Shown: positions 7,389 through 17,500, counted from the stretch's first letter. The stretch: 20,616 bases of DNA from CAYJLC01 sp964370735 (GCA_964370735.1 CAYJLC010000037.1:1-20616), one strand, 5' to 3'. The notes: generated from the letters alone by a model not told the origin. Numbers and translations are program-made.

Positions 7389-9203
7389 CTATTTATGAGT
7401 GATATCCACTCCATTTTCGTATATTTTAAACTGTAATCTGTCTAGGCTTATAAATGTTCCATTATATTCAAATTCAATCCTATATTCAGCTTTATTTATA
7501 TAGAAATCAAATTCAGACGCGCCTAATTTTCTACGGTAAATTAATACATTTCCTTCAGAAAACAAGAACTCTAGGTCGCCATTTATCATACATTCGTTTT
7601 CCGAGCGAAGTTTCCCTAAGTAAACAAAGAAATCTAATATGTCTTTGTCTTCCTTGCCCCATGGATAAGTTCCACGATTCATAGGGTCCTCATACCCTTC
7701 CATACCAACTTCGTCACCATAATAAAGGCAAGGCGAACCAGGCATAGAATACGATAATAAGCTTGCAATTTTCATTCTCAAAACAGCAGTTTTACGTTGC
7801 TCATCTGAAAGTTTCGCATGTGCTCGCTCGCCTCTGCTTTCGAAATGTTGTTTTGATAATGTTGTTAAAATACGTTTTGTATCGTGGGTTCCTATTATAT
7901 TCATAAGACTATAAAAGAAATCTTTTGGGTAATTTTCTTTCATAGTTTCAATAGATTCTCTGAAATTTTCTGCTGAACCATTGAGTAAAAACTCAATAAT
8001 CGCATCTTTAAGAACATAGTTCATAACACTATCTAAATATTGTCCATAAACATACTGGCGACGTTTTGAATATGCCTCTTTATTTGATGCATCTTCCCAA
8101 ACTTCACCGATGACAATTGCATCATTTTTCGTTTGCTTACAGACTTTATTAAGTTCATTAATAAACTCATCTGGTAACTCGTCGGCAACATCTAGTCTAT
8201 ACCCAGACGCACCAAGTTCCAACCATTTTCTAAGAACACTATCTTTATCGTTTATGATATAATTCATAAAATCTTCGTTAAGTTCATTTACCTCTGGCAG
8301 AGTATAAATTCCCCACCAAGATTGATACTCTTTGTTCCAATTTTTGAAAGAATACCAATTATAGTACGGCGAACTCTGCGAATTAAACGCACCAACACTG
8401 TCATAATTATTTTTTCCATTGAAATATAGGCTGTCATATCCTGTATGACTAAAAACTCCATCAAGAATAATTCGTATACCTTTATCTTTTGCTTTTTGAC
8501 AAAGTTCTTTAAAATCCTCTTCAGTTCCTACATATTCATCAATAGTTTTATAATCACCAGTGTCGTATCTATGATTTGAGTATGCTTTAAAAATTGGGTT
8601 TAAATAAATTGTAGCCACACTTAAAGACTTAAGATAGTCAAGTTTTTCGATAATCCCTTGTAAATTACCTCCAAAGAAGTCATTATTTAAAATTTCTCCG
8701 TTTTCATCTGGTAAATACACAGGAATATCGTCCCAATTTTCATGGACAACTCTATTTTTCATAGGTTTTGGAACTTCGGTTCTATTAAATCTATCTGGGA
8801 AAATATTATAAGTAATTCCCTCTCCATACCAAGACGGAATTTTATAGGTACTGCTTGCAACTGTCTGCTGGAATGCAAAAACTTCGTGTGTGATTTTGCC
8901 TTCGCCACCAAAATGCTTACTTACAAACCTATCCCCATATTTTGTTGTGATTTTAAAGAAATACCAATAAGGCGCGGCACCTTTATCGAATTTGTATTCT
9001 GCTTCAAAAGTACCATATCCATCTGCAACTTTAATAAAATACATCGGAATGTATTCAAAATCCGAACCATCTTTAGCCACGCATAAACAAATATTTGTGG
9101 CATTCAAATCTGATGGAAGCTTGATTTTAAAAGTAACAGTTTCGCCATCTAAAACAGCACCTGTTGGGTATTTATAAAAATTATTTCTCGAGTTGTATAT
9201 CAT
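7389..9203 (-). CDS. GH13 alpha-glycosidase, neopullulanase/cyclomaltodextrinase-like
   Basis: The 604-aa protein is a glycoside hydrolase family 13 enzyme acting on alpha-1,4 (possibly also alpha-1,6) glucans. No signal peptide is seen, so it is cytoplasmic. An N-terminal beta domain of about 120 residues resembles the extra N-terminal domain of neopullulanases and maltogenic amylases. The barrel shows LNPIFKAYSNHRYDT (201-215), DGVFSH (248-253), the nucleophile D338 in GYRLDVA, the acid/base E367 in GEVW and H440-D441 in GTHDTKR; MPGSPCLYYGDE follows. All catalytic residues are present. These motifs fit subfamily GH13_20 better than GlgX. The gene starts 19 nt after glgP with a weak ribosome site, so coupling is likely. 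It probably trims limit dextrins or imported maltodextrins. The exact specificity cannot be read from the sequence. Confidence 0.9.
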   Translation of the reverse strand: MIYNSRNNFYKYPTGAVLDGETVTFKIKLPSDLNATNICLCVAKDGSDFEYIPMYFIKVADGYGTFEAEYKFDKGAAPYWYFFKITTKYGDRFVSKHFGGEGKITHEVFAFQQTVASSTYKIPSWYGEGITYNIFPDRFNRTEVPKPMKNRVVHENWDDIPVYLPDENGEILNNDFFGGNLQGIIEKLDYLKSLSVATIYLNPIFKAYSNHRYDTGDYKTIDEYVGTEEDFKELCQKAKDKGIRIILDGVFSHTGYDSLYFNGKNNYDSVGAFNSQSSPYYNWYSFKNWNKEYQSWWGIYTLPEVNELNEDFMNYIINDKDSVLRKWLELGASGYRLDVADELPDEFINELNKVCKQTKNDAIVIGEVWEDASNKEAYSKRRQYVYGQYLDSVMNYVLKDAIIEFLLNGSAENFRESIETMKENYPKDFFYSLMNIIGTHDTKRILTTLSKQHFESRGERAHAKLSDEQRKTAVLRMKIASLLSYSMPGSPCLYYGDEVGMEGYEDPMNRGTYPWGKEDKDILDFFVYLGKLRSENECMINGDLEFLFSEGNVLIYRRKLGASEFDFYINKAEYRIEFEYNGTFISLDRLQFKIYENGVDITHK

Positions 9204-9222
9204 TTTACACCATCTTATCGTG

Positions 9223-11658
9223 TTATTTTGAGTTGAATTTTACAGGAACTTTCCAAATATCTTTTGCATATTCAGAAATTGCTCTGTCGGCTGCAAAAAT
9301 TCCTGCATTCGCAATATTAATAAGCGAACTACAGCCCCAATTTTGTTTTAATTTATACATAATATCGGCTCTTTCATGCGCTTTTACATAGCTATCAAAA
9401 TCACCTAAAACCATGTATGGGTCACCGTTTCCAGAACTTCCGTTCATCAAAACATTTACTAAATCGCTATAACTTTTTCCATCAGAAAATCCGTAAGAAA
9501 GTTTATCGAAAATCTTTCTGATAGCTTCGCTATTTTGATAAATTTCGCTTGTGCTATAACTTCCAGAGTGAAGAACTTCTTCTACTTCGTCAGCATTCAT
9601 ACCAAAAATGAAAATATTTTCAGCACCAACTGCATTGTTGATTTCAACATTTGCACCGTCTAAAGTACCTAAAGTAAGCGCTCCATTCAGCATAAATTTC
9701 ATATTACCAGTACCAGAAGCTTCACGTCCTGCGATTGAAATTTGCTCCGAAATATCACATGCTGGAATAATAATTTCAGCTTTTGATACATTGTAATCCT
9801 CGATAAATACGACTTTTAGTTTGTCGCCAACCTTAGGATGATTATTTACCTCAAAAGCAATACTGTTTATAAGGTTTATAATTCTCTTTGCAACATGGTA
9901 TCCTGGCGAAGCTTTTGCACCAAAAATAAATGTTTTCGGTGTCATATTAAAGTTTGGATTTTCTAATATATTTTGGTATAAATAAATGATATGAATTGCA
10001 TTTAAAAGTTGACGCTTATACTCATGTAGTCTTTTGACTTGAACATCGAAAATCGAATCGATATTAATATCAATATCGTTATTTTCCTTGATGTATTTTG
10101 CTAGAGTAATTTTGTTTTCACGTTTAATTTCTGCAAGCTCATTTAAAACACTGTTGTCACTTGCAAATTTCGTTAAAACTTTAAGCTCTGATGGATGAGT
10201 TTTAAAACCGTCACCGATTAAGTCTGTAATAAGCTCTGTCAAACGTGGATTTGATAAACATAACCAACGTCTATGCGCGATACCATTTGTTATATTTCTG
10301 AATTTTGATGGGAATGCATCATAAAAATCTGCAAAAATCCCTTCTTTTAGTATATCTGAATGAAGTTCTGATACACCATTTACAGAAAACGAACCTACAA
10401 CTGATAAATTCGCCATTCTCACTTGATTATGGAAAATAATCGATAATCTATCAACTTTATGAGGGTCATGAGGGTACATAGACGACATTTGCTCGCAAAA
10501 TCTGACATTTATTTCATTAACAATATTTAAAATTCTCGGTACAATCGAACGCATAAGGTCTACATTCCAACACTCAAGCGCCTCTGACATAACCGTATGA
10601 TTAGTGTATGCAAAAGATTGAGAAACTATCCCCCAAGCATGCTCCCAAGAATAGCCCTCTTCATCTAAGAAAATACGCATAAGTTCTGGAATTGCAAGCG
10701 ATGGATGTGTGTCGTTTATGTGGATAACATTCTTCGCAGCAAAATTACGAAGTGTGCCATAACGTCTTTTATGTGTTCTTGTAATATCTTGAATTGTAGC
10801 AGAAACTAGGAAGTATTGTTGCTTCAAGCGAAGCGCTTGTCCTTCTATATGATTATCCTCTGGGTATAAAACCATACTGATAACCCTTGCTAACGCCTCA
10901 TCTTCAAGGGCTTTTACATATTGCCCCCTTGAAAATAGAGATAAATTCATCGGAGTTAAGCTTTTTGACTCCCAAAGTCTAAGTCTTGCTACATTCTCTG
11001 TTTCATAACCAGAAATTGGCATATCATAAGGGATTGCTGAAACGACTGTATAATCCTCATAAACCGGTTTCATTTGACCGTCTACAAACTCTTCGTGCAC
11101 TCGACCACCGAATTTTACTTCGCATATATCATTATCAGCAGGTATAAGCCAAATATCCCCTCTGTCAAGCCATGTATCTGGTAATTCAACTTGATGACCG
11201 TCGACAATTTTTTGCTTAAATAGACCTTGCTCATATCTTATCGAATACCCATTTGCGACAACTCCTGTCGTCGCAAGTGAGTCCATAAAACAAGCTGCAA
11301 GTCTACCTAAACCACCATTTCCAAGACCTGGATCTGGTTCATTTTTGAAAATATCATCTGGGTTTACTTTCAAATCTACAAGTGCACCACGCATAGAATC
11401 TAACATATTCAAGTTTGCACAGTTAGTTTCAAGCGAGCGTCCTAAAAGAAATTCTATCGATAAATAATGCACTTGACGAGGATTTTTATCGTCAGCATCA
11501 TTTTGGATTTTAACCATTCTATCGACTAAAATATCACGAACTACAAGCGCACACGCTTTAAAAATTTGTTCATCAGTCGCATCTTCAACATCTTTACTAA
11601 AATGACGTGTTAATTTACCAATAATGGCCTTTTTTATGTCAATTTTGGTATACTTCAT
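9223..11658 (-). CDS. glgP: Glycogen/maltodextrin phosphorylase
   Basis: This GT35, PLP-dependent enzyme releases glucose-1-phosphate from the non-reducing ends of glycogen chains. The 811 aa are the full-length form found in E. coli and eukaryotes. The PLP lysine is K654 in EASGTGNMKFMLNGA. GLGNGGLGRLAACF at about 111-124, NDTHP (315-319) and KRLHEYKRQLLN (542-553) are also diagnostic. The start codon follows AAGGAG (11665-11670), which overlaps the glgA stop. Its place after the synthesis genes puts glycogen synthesis and breakdown in one transcript, so control must lie largely at the enzyme level. Confidence 0.96.
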   Translation of the reverse strand: MKYTKIDIKKAIIGKLTRHFSKDVEDATDEQIFKACALVVRDILVDRMVKIQNDADDKNPRQVHYLSIEFLLGRSLETNCANLNMLDSMRGALVDLKVNPDDIFKNEPDPGLGNGGLGRLAACFMDSLATTGVVANGYSIRYEQGLFKQKIVDGHQVELPDTWLDRGDIWLIPADNDICEVKFGGRVHEEFVDGQMKPVYEDYTVVSAIPYDMPISGYETENVARLRLWESKSLTPMNLSLFSRGQYVKALEDEALARVISMVLYPEDNHIEGQALRLKQQYFLVSATIQDITRTHKRRYGTLRNFAAKNVIHINDTHPSLAIPELMRIFLDEEGYSWEHAWGIVSQSFAYTNHTVMSEALECWNVDLMRSIVPRILNIVNEINVRFCEQMSSMYPHDPHKVDRLSIIFHNQVRMANLSVVGSFSVNGVSELHSDILKEGIFADFYDAFPSKFRNITNGIAHRRWLCLSNPRLTELITDLIGDGFKTHPSELKVLTKFASDNSVLNELAEIKRENKITLAKYIKENNDIDINIDSIFDVQVKRLHEYKRQLLNAIHIIYLYQNILENPNFNMTPKTFIFGAKASPGYHVAKRIINLINSIAFEVNNHPKVGDKLKVVFIEDYNVSKAEIIIPACDISEQISIAGREASGTGNMKFMLNGALTLGTLDGANVEINNAVGAENIFIFGMNADEVEEVLHSGSYSTSEIYQNSEAIRKIFDKLSYGFSDGKSYSDLVNVLMNGSSGNGDPYMVLGDFDSYVKAHERADIMYKLKQNWGCSSLINIANAGIFAADRAISEYAKDIWKVPVKFNSK

Positions 11659-11668
11659 TATTTTCTCC

Positions 11669-13105
11669 TTAATTTTCGCAGATCTTTTCGTATAATTTTA
11701 AATATTCATCCGCAGATTTATCCCACGAAAAATCTTTTTTCATTGCACTTTTAACAAGAGAATTCCATGTATCTCTGTCATAGGTAAATAAGTCACACGC
11801 CGCTTTAATTACATAAAGCATATCGTGAGCATTAATATTTTTAAATGAGAACCCATCTCCAGCTTTTAAATCTGGGCGATAGCATTCAACTGTATCAGAA
11901 AGTCCACCTGTTTCACGAACGATAGGTAAAGTTCCATAACGCATTGAAATCATTTGTGATAAACCGCAAGGTTCTGAAATCGATGGCATTAAGAATAAAT
12001 CTGAACCCGCATAAATTTTGTTTGCTAAGTCCTCAGAGAATTTAACATTTACAGAAATTTTATTCGGATATCTTCTTTGCGCCTCGTTAAACATACGCTC
12101 GTATTTATAATCACCAGTTCCTAAAACCACAAGTTTAACATTTTCTTGTAAAATATCGTCTAAAACATTTTCAATCAAATCAAAACCTTTGTGATCTACA
12201 AAACGGCTAACAATACCGATTACAGGCACTTCTTTTTTATATTCTAAGTTTAAAAGTCTTAATAATTCTTTTTTATTCTTTTCTTTAGATGCAAGTCTTC
12301 TTGCATTAAAGTTGAAAAACAGCGATTTATTTGTTTCAGGATCGTAAAAATCAACATCAATTCCGTTTAAAATTCCTGTTAATTTTTGGTCAACATAACG
12401 CAAAATCGGAGCTAAACCATGCGAATAATAATCTGTTTTTAACTCTTCTGCATAGGTTCTACTAACTGTGTTTACAGCATCTGCGCTTAAAAGACCTGCT
12501 TTTAAGTAGTTTACATCACCTTGGTGCTCAATATATCCTGTTTCAAAGAAAAATTTATTGATACCAACAGTTCTTTCAAGGATTTCAGCACCATATCTGC
12601 CTTGATATCCAATATTATGTATTGTAAGCACTGTTTTAATTTTATTATAAAATGGATCACTAGAATAATTTAATTTAAGATATGTTGGGATTAAAGCTGT
12701 TTGCCAGTCGTTTGCATTGATAACATCTGGACAAAAATCAATTTCTTTTAAAGAATCGATAACTGCTTTTGAAAAATATGCAAATCTCTCCCCATCATCA
12801 CCATGAGAGTATAATCCATCTCTTTTGAAATAATATTCATTATCGATAAAATAATATTTCACGCCTTCAGCCTCTAATAGAAAAACTCCACAATGCTGCT
12901 TTCTCCAGTCTAAATCAACATGAAAATCTTTGATAAATTTCATTTGTTTTCTAATTTCATCAGAAACAGCTTTATAAAGTGGTAGAAAAACTCTAACATC
13001 ATGCCCTTTTTCTGCAAGTTTTTTCGGCAATGCACCAGCTACATCTGCAAGACCACCTGTTTTTACAAATGGTACAACTTCGCTTGAAGCATATAAAATT
13101 TTCAT
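11669..13105 (-). CDS. glgA: Glycogen synthase, ADP-glucose type
   Basis: GlgA is a GT5 glycosyltransferase that transfers glucose from ADP-glucose to the growing alpha-1,4 glucan. The 478 aa are standard length. KTGGLADV holds the ADP-glucose-binding lysine K15; NDWQTALIP (132-140), the GTGDYKYE nucleotide-fold segment and SEPCGLSQ with E378 are the usual catalytic-face motifs. An in-frame ATG exists 39 nt upstream at 13144, inside glgD. The ATG at 13105 is preferred because AGGAGGG (13113-13119) precedes it and the protein then begins MKILYASSEV, the family's normal start. It follows the glgD stop by 16 nt. Confidence 0.96.
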   Translation of the reverse strand: MKILYASSEVVPFVKTGGLADVAGALPKKLAEKGHDVRVFLPLYKAVSDEIRKQMKFIKDFHVDLDWRKQHCGVFLLEAEGVKYYFIDNEYYFKRDGLYSHGDDGERFAYFSKAVIDSLKEIDFCPDVINANDWQTALIPTYLKLNYSSDPFYNKIKTVLTIHNIGYQGRYGAEILERTVGINKFFFETGYIEHQGDVNYLKAGLLSADAVNTVSRTYAEELKTDYYSHGLAPILRYVDQKLTGILNGIDVDFYDPETNKSLFFNFNARRLASKEKNKKELLRLLNLEYKKEVPVIGIVSRFVDHKGFDLIENVLDDILQENVKLVVLGTGDYKYERMFNEAQRRYPNKISVNVKFSEDLANKIYAGSDLFLMPSISEPCGLSQMISMRYGTLPIVRETGGLSDTVECYRPDLKAGDGFSFKNINAHDMLYVIKAACDLFTYDRDTWNSLVKSAMKKDFSWDKSADEYLKLYEKICEN

Positions 13106-13121
13106 CGACAGCCCTCCTAAA

Positions 13122-14238
13122 TTATAACGAACTATTTTTTGCAACTACAATAGGATATTTTTCATGACCCATCATAACTTTACCTTCACTTACAGAAACT
13201 TTTTTGTCTGTAACGATATTAAGTAAGTTTGCATCTTTTGATATTGACGCACCTGCTAAAATGATTGCATTTTTAACAGTAGCACCACCTTTTACATGAA
13301 CATCACGGAAGATAACACTGTTTTCAACATTTCCTTCAAGTGTACAACCATCTGCGATTAAGCTTTCGCAAACTTTTGACTTATCACTATAATAAGTTGG
13401 TTGTTCATCGTGAACTTTTGTTAAAATAGGGCTATTTTTCGCAAAAACTTCTGCTCTAACATCGCGAGATAATAANNNNNNNNNNAATATCAGTTATTTT
13501 CGCTGCAAAAGTATTGTGAACATACGCTTTCAAATTGTACTCTTTTAAAGCCATACCCAAGCCTTCAAGTTCAAATTGTTTGTAATTTTTAGATGCCCAA
13601 GCAGTAACTAATTTCTCTAAAAGTTGTTTTTTCAGAACATAAACACCAAGACCTGTGTATTTACATTTTCCGTTTATATCAACACTAACACAGATATCTT
13701 TAATATTTTTTTGTCTATCAACTTCGTAATATGTATCATGTTTGCTCTCTTCGTTTTTCGGAACACATACACAAGTAATATCAGCCTCAGACTCAATATG
13801 TGTATCAACAACTTCTTCAAGGTCGATGTTTGTAACGATATTTCCGTCTGATAAAATGATATATTCTGCTTTTGTTTTTTGAATAAAATCCATAATCCCG
13901 ATTAAACCTTCGATTTTATAGCGTCTTTCAGCTAAGTCGAAAAGAAGAGTTTTCTTTGTAGAATATGAGTATGGAGGAAGAAGTCTAATCCCACCAATTT
14001 TTCTTGCTAAGTCCCAATCTTTACCAGTACCGATATGGTCTATTAATGATTGATATCTATCACAAAGTACAACTCCTACGTTGTTGATGTTTGAGTTTAC
14101 CATATTTGACATCATAAAATCGATAATTCTATATCTGCCACCGAAAGGAACTGCCGCCACTGTTCTTGTGTCAGTTAACTCTTTCATCTCATCGCTAGGG
14201 TCAAATGCCATAATAAGGCCTAACACATTTTTTTTCAT
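13122..14238 (-). CDS. glgD: ADP-glucose pyrophosphorylase subunit GlgD (interrupted by a sequencing gap)
   Basis: GlgD is the partner subunit of GlgC in Firmicutes. It has the pyrophosphorylase fold, but the nucleotide loop GGxGxRL of GlgC is replaced here by MAFDPSDEMKEL, as usual for GlgD, and SGDH is replaced by SDGN. The N-terminal 251 codons read from 14238 to 13486. Ten N then break the gene, and the frame appears to stop at 13456. Left of the gap, a different frame continues from LLSRDVRAEVF through the C-terminal hexapeptide repeats to a TAA at 13122-13124 (117 aa). The two halves join in frame only if the real gap is a multiple of three; about 30 nt is plausible, for the missing motif between ITDI and LLSRD. 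I therefore read one intact gene rather than a frameshift. The start overlaps the glgC stop (ATGA). Confidence 0.9.
13476..13485. other. Assembly gap inside glgD
   Basis: Ten N of nominal length. The flanking GlgD frames are out of register by one, so the true gap length must be a multiple of three and is probably about 30 nt. Confidence 0.95.
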
Positions 14239-15461
14239 ATTTTCACCTCTGCGTCAACTTTTTTCACGTTTTTAGAAACCATAGATTTTGCAGCAACTTT
14301 TGCGTTTGCACCAACTTTTACAGCAGGTCCTACAACAGTGATGCCCCATTCTTCATTAGGGTTTACAAACGGCGCACTTCCAACAACTGCGTCCATTGAA
14401 ATTACGGCATTTTCAGCAACAATTGAATACTCAACTGACGCGCCATCTTCGATTACTGCACCTGGCATTAAAATTGAGTAATTAACTTTCGCACCAACAC
14501 CAATCGTTACATCTCTAAAGATAACCGATTGATTTACTTGGCCATAAATTTCACAACCCTCTGAAATAATACTATGAACAACGCTTGCGTCTGAAGACGT
14601 ATAATGCGGAGGTGACGCATGGTTTTTACCGTAAACTTTCCATGTTTCATCGGCTAGATTTATGCCTGAAGAAGGAGAAAGCAAGTCCATATTTGCCTCC
14701 CAAAGGCTTTCGATAGTACCAACATCTTTCCAATATCCTTCAAATCTATAAGTGTTTAGTTTACAGCCATTTTCAAGCATATTAGGGATGATGTTTTTAC
14801 CAAAATCGTTTTCAGATTTTTCGTCTTTTTCATCTTCAATTAGGTATTTTTTAAGTGTTTTCCAAGTGAAAACATAGATACCCATTGATGCAAGTGTGCT
14901 TTTTGGTTTTTTTGGTTTCTCCTCGAATTCGTAAACACTACCATCTTCGTTACAATTCATAATCCCAAATCTTGAAGCTTCCTCAAGTGATACATTTAAA
15001 ACTGCGATTGTTGCATCTGCACCAGTTTTTTTATGCTCAGAAATCATTTTCGCGTAATTCATTTTATAGATATGGTCACCAGATAAAATGATAACATATT
15101 CAGGGTCAAATTCTTCAACAAAGGCGATGTTTTGATAAATCGCATTCGCAGTTCCTTTATACCAAGAAGATTTATCTGAGTTTTGGTAAGGAGGTAAAGT
15201 ATATACACCACCTGAGATTCTATCCAAATCCCAAGTGATACCACTGCCGATATATGAGTTTAATTTGTGTGGCTCATATTGAGTTAAAACTCCAACAGTG
15301 TCAATGCCTGAGTTAATGCAGTTTGAAAGAGGGAAGTCGATAATTTTATATTTACCTCCGAACGAAACTGCTGGTTTTGCAACTTTGCTTGTCAGTGCAT
15401 ATAGTCTGCTACCTTGCCCACCAGCAAGAAGCATTGCTACGCACTCTTTAGACTTTGCCAT
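14235..15461 (-). CDS. glgC: Glucose-1-phosphate adenylyltransferase, catalytic subunit
   Basis: GlgC makes ADP-glucose and pyrophosphate from ATP and glucose-1-phosphate, the committed step of glycogen synthesis. The 408 aa show the nucleotide loop AGGQGSRL (13-20), PAVSFGGKYKIIDF, WYKGTANA (100-107), the metal site SGDH (127-130), the sugar-phosphate motif FEEKP and, towards the C terminus, GYWKDVGT and left-handed beta-helix repeats. All the catalytic motifs are intact, in contrast to the partner GlgD. AAGGAGG lies 9 nt upstream, just past the glgB stop. The stop overlaps the glgD start by four bases. Confidence 0.97.
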   Translation of the reverse strand: MAKSKECVAMLLAGGQGSRLYALTSKVAKPAVSFGGKYKIIDFPLSNCINSGIDTVGVLTQYEPHKLNSYIGSGITWDLDRISGGVYTLPPYQNSDKSSWYKGTANAIYQNIAFVEEFDPEYVIILSGDHIYKMNYAKMISEHKKTGADATIAVLNVSLEEASRFGIMNCNEDGSVYEFEEKPKKPKSTLASMGIYVFTWKTLKKYLIEDEKDEKSENDFGKNIIPNMLENGCKLNTYRFEGYWKDVGTIESLWEANMDLLSPSSGINLADETWKVYGKNHASPPHYTSSDASVVHSIISEGCEIYGQVNQSVIFRDVTIGVGAKVNYSILMPGAVIEDGASVEYSIVAENAVISMDAVVGSAPFVNPNEEWGITVVGPAVKVGANAKVAAKSMVSKNVKKVDAEVKI

Positions 15462-15473
15462 AAAAAATCCTCC

Positions 15474-17381
15474 TTATTTTGTTATCTTGAAAAACATCGC
15501 TGCATACGGTCCGACTTTTACTCCAATGCTTTGTTCAAAACCATGTTTCGCTTCATTTTTCGTATGTAATTTATCAATATTTATAAATCCATTTCCACCG
15601 TATTCCAGTGCATTTGAATTAAATATTTCAGCGTATTTCCCAGCCTTTGGAACACCTATTGTGTAGTGCTCGTGCGATAAAGGAGAAAAATTCATTACAG
15701 CAATTATTTCACTGCCGTCTTTTGCAATTCTTCTAAAAGACACCATGTTATTTGCATAATCATCGTGACAAATCCAAGAAAACCCATCCCAGTTAAGGTC
15801 GTTTTCCCATAATTGTTTGCTTTTAGCGTAGAATTTATTTAAGTTTTTAACATAATCTTTAAGTTGACTATGTCTTTCATATTCTAAAAGGAAGAAATCT
15901 AGCTCTCTCTTATCATTCCATTCGATAAATTGTCCAAATTCACCACCCATAAACAGAAGTTTTTTACCTGGATGTGCCATCATATAGCCATATAACGCAC
16001 GAAGTTGAGCAAATTTAGCATCATAATCGCCTGGCATTTTATCTAAAAGTGATTTTTTACCGTGAACAACTTCGTCATGCGATAGAGGCAAGATAAAGTT
16101 TTCTGAAAAAGCATACATAAATGAGAAAGTAATTTTGTCGTGTGAACCGCCTTTGAAAAGCGAATCGATTGACATATAACTTAACATATCATTCATCCAG
16201 CCCATATTCCATTTATAGTTAAACCCAAGTCCACCCATATATCCTGCTTTTGTAACAAGAGGGAATGACGTAGATTCTTCTGCAATCATTAAAACATCAG
16301 GATGTTCTGATAAAATAAGCTCGTTCATTTTTTGAATTAGGCTGATAGCTTCTTTATTTTCTCTACCACCATCAACATTTGGACGAAAATGCTCTCTTTG
16401 GTAGTCTAAATAAATCATAGACGCAACAGCATCAACTCTTAAACCATCAATGTGATATTTTTCTATCCAGAACATAGCCGAAGACATAAGGAAAGAACGA
16501 ATTTCGTTTCTACCGTAGTCAAACGCATGAGTTCCCCACTCTTTGTGCTCTCTTTTTAATTCATCATCATATTCATATAAGTGTGTACCATCGAATTTAT
16601 AAAGACCATGCTCGTCTTTTGGAAAATGTGCTGGAACCCAGTCTAAAATTACACCGATACCGCTAGTGTGGCATTTGTTTACAAAGTACATAAAATCTTC
16701 TGGCGTACCATAACGCGCAGTCAGACTAAAGTAACCTGTCACTTGATATCCCCAAGAACCATCGAATGGATGTTCCATAACTGGCATAAGCTCGATATGA
16801 GTGTATCCCATTTCTTTTACATACGGAATTAACATCGATGCAAGTTCTCTGAAGTTATAAAATTCGCCTGGCTCATTTTCAACACCATTTTCTGGTTTTT
16901 TCCAAGAACCTAAATGAACTTCATAAATATTGACAGGTTTTTCAAAATGAAGAGCATCTTTTCTCTTCTCCATCCATTTATCGTCTTTCCAGTTAAATTC
17001 TGGTAACTCATAAATTTTCGAAGCTGTCTTCGGACGAAGTTCGCTATACACCGCATAAGGGTCAGCTTTTAAAACAATATTCCCTTGCACTTGCTCAACA
17101 CTGTATTTATAATTTCCGTCAAAATTTGCTTCCGACGAAATAGCTTCCCATATACCATTGTCTGTAACTTTTTTCATAGGACAATTTTCTCTGTCCCAAT
17201 TATTGAAATCACCTACAANNNNNNNNNNTGCATTTGGTGCAAAAACTCGGAAAATATAGCCTTTTTTTCTGCCTTTATTCCCATAATGACAACCCATAAA
17301 ATCGTATGCTCTACAATTGTTGCCTTCGTGGAAAAGGTAAGTATTAAAATTGAACGTTTCTTTTTTTGTTATTTTCGACAT
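15474..17381 (-). CDS. glgB: 1,4-alpha-glucan branching enzyme
   Basis: GlgB, family GH13_9, cuts alpha-1,4 chains and rejoins them by alpha-1,6 bonds. A CBM48-type N-terminal domain contains APNA..VGDFNNW, then the barrel carries DWVPAHFP, the nucleophile in DGLRVDAV (about D317), the acid/base in MIAEES (about E368) and SHDEVVHGK. With about 635 aa it is the short form that lacks the extra N1 domain of E. coli GlgB. The frame extends to 17405, but ATG 17379-17381 is chosen because AAGGAG (17389-17394) sits 7 nt before it. A ten-N gap at 17219-17228 falls between APNA and VGDFN, where homologues have five residues; the frame is kept. First gene of the glycogen operon. Confidence 0.95.
   Translation of the reverse strand: MSKITKKETFNFNTYLFHEGNNCRAYDFMGCHYGNKGRKKGYIFRVFAPNAXXXXVGDFNNWDRENCPMKKVTDNGIWEAISSEANFDGNYKYSVEQVQGNIVLKADPYAVYSELRPKTASKIYELPEFNWKDDKWMEKRKDALHFEKPVNIYEVHLGSWKKPENGVENEPGEFYNFRELASMLIPYVKEMGYTHIELMPVMEHPFDGSWGYQVTGYFSLTARYGTPEDFMYFVNKCHTSGIGVILDWVPAHFPKDEHGLYKFDGTHLYEYDDELKREHKEWGTHAFDYGRNEIRSFLMSSAMFWIEKYHIDGLRVDAVASMIYLDYQREHFRPNVDGGRENKEAISLIQKMNELILSEHPDVLMIAEESTSFPLVTKAGYMGGLGFNYKWNMGWMNDMLSYMSIDSLFKGGSHDKITFSFMYAFSENFILPLSHDEVVHGKKSLLDKMPGDYDAKFAQLRALYGYMMAHPGKKLLFMGGEFGQFIEWNDKRELDFFLLEYERHSQLKDYVKNLNKFYAKSKQLWENDLNWDGFSWICHDDYANNMVSFRRIAKDGSEIIAVMNFSPLSHEHYTIGVPKAGKYAEIFNSNALEYGGNGFINIDKLHTKNEAKHGFEQSIGVKVGPYAAMFFKITK
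17219..17228. other. Assembly gap inside glgB
   Basis: Ten N within the CBM48-like domain. The reading frame is preserved across it. The usual family spacing would need about 13 nt, which fits a nominal-length gap. Confidence 0.95.
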
Positions 17382-17494
17382 CTGTTTTCTCCTTAAATTG
17401 TGCATTTTGACATATTGTTTAGTTCTGCGTTAATTTAACTTGTTACTTTTTGCCAAATTTTAAAAGCAAGCTTTAGAAATATTTATAAATTTCT
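17382..17494 (-). promoter_or_regulatory. Untranslated leader of the glycogen operon
   Basis: The predicted start site near 17494 leaves about 113 nt before the glgB ATG. It contains the perfect 11-nt dyad GTTAATTTAAC (17429-17439) and an AT-rich inverted repeat (AGAAAT...ATTTCT) near its 5' end, but no recognisable riboswitch or terminator-like attenuator. Confidence 0.4.
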
Positions 17495-17500
17495 TAGTTA

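Noticed and set aside
7454..7684. Plus-strand open frame inside the GH13 gene (and similar frames elsewhere in the glg operon)
   Set aside because: Antisense shadow: no ribosome site or promoter, and the minus-strand frame encodes a full, recognisable enzyme.
13456..13475. Stop in the glgD frame taken as a truncation or frameshift mutation
   Set aside because: It follows ten N of arbitrary length; the true C terminus continues in another frame to 13122.
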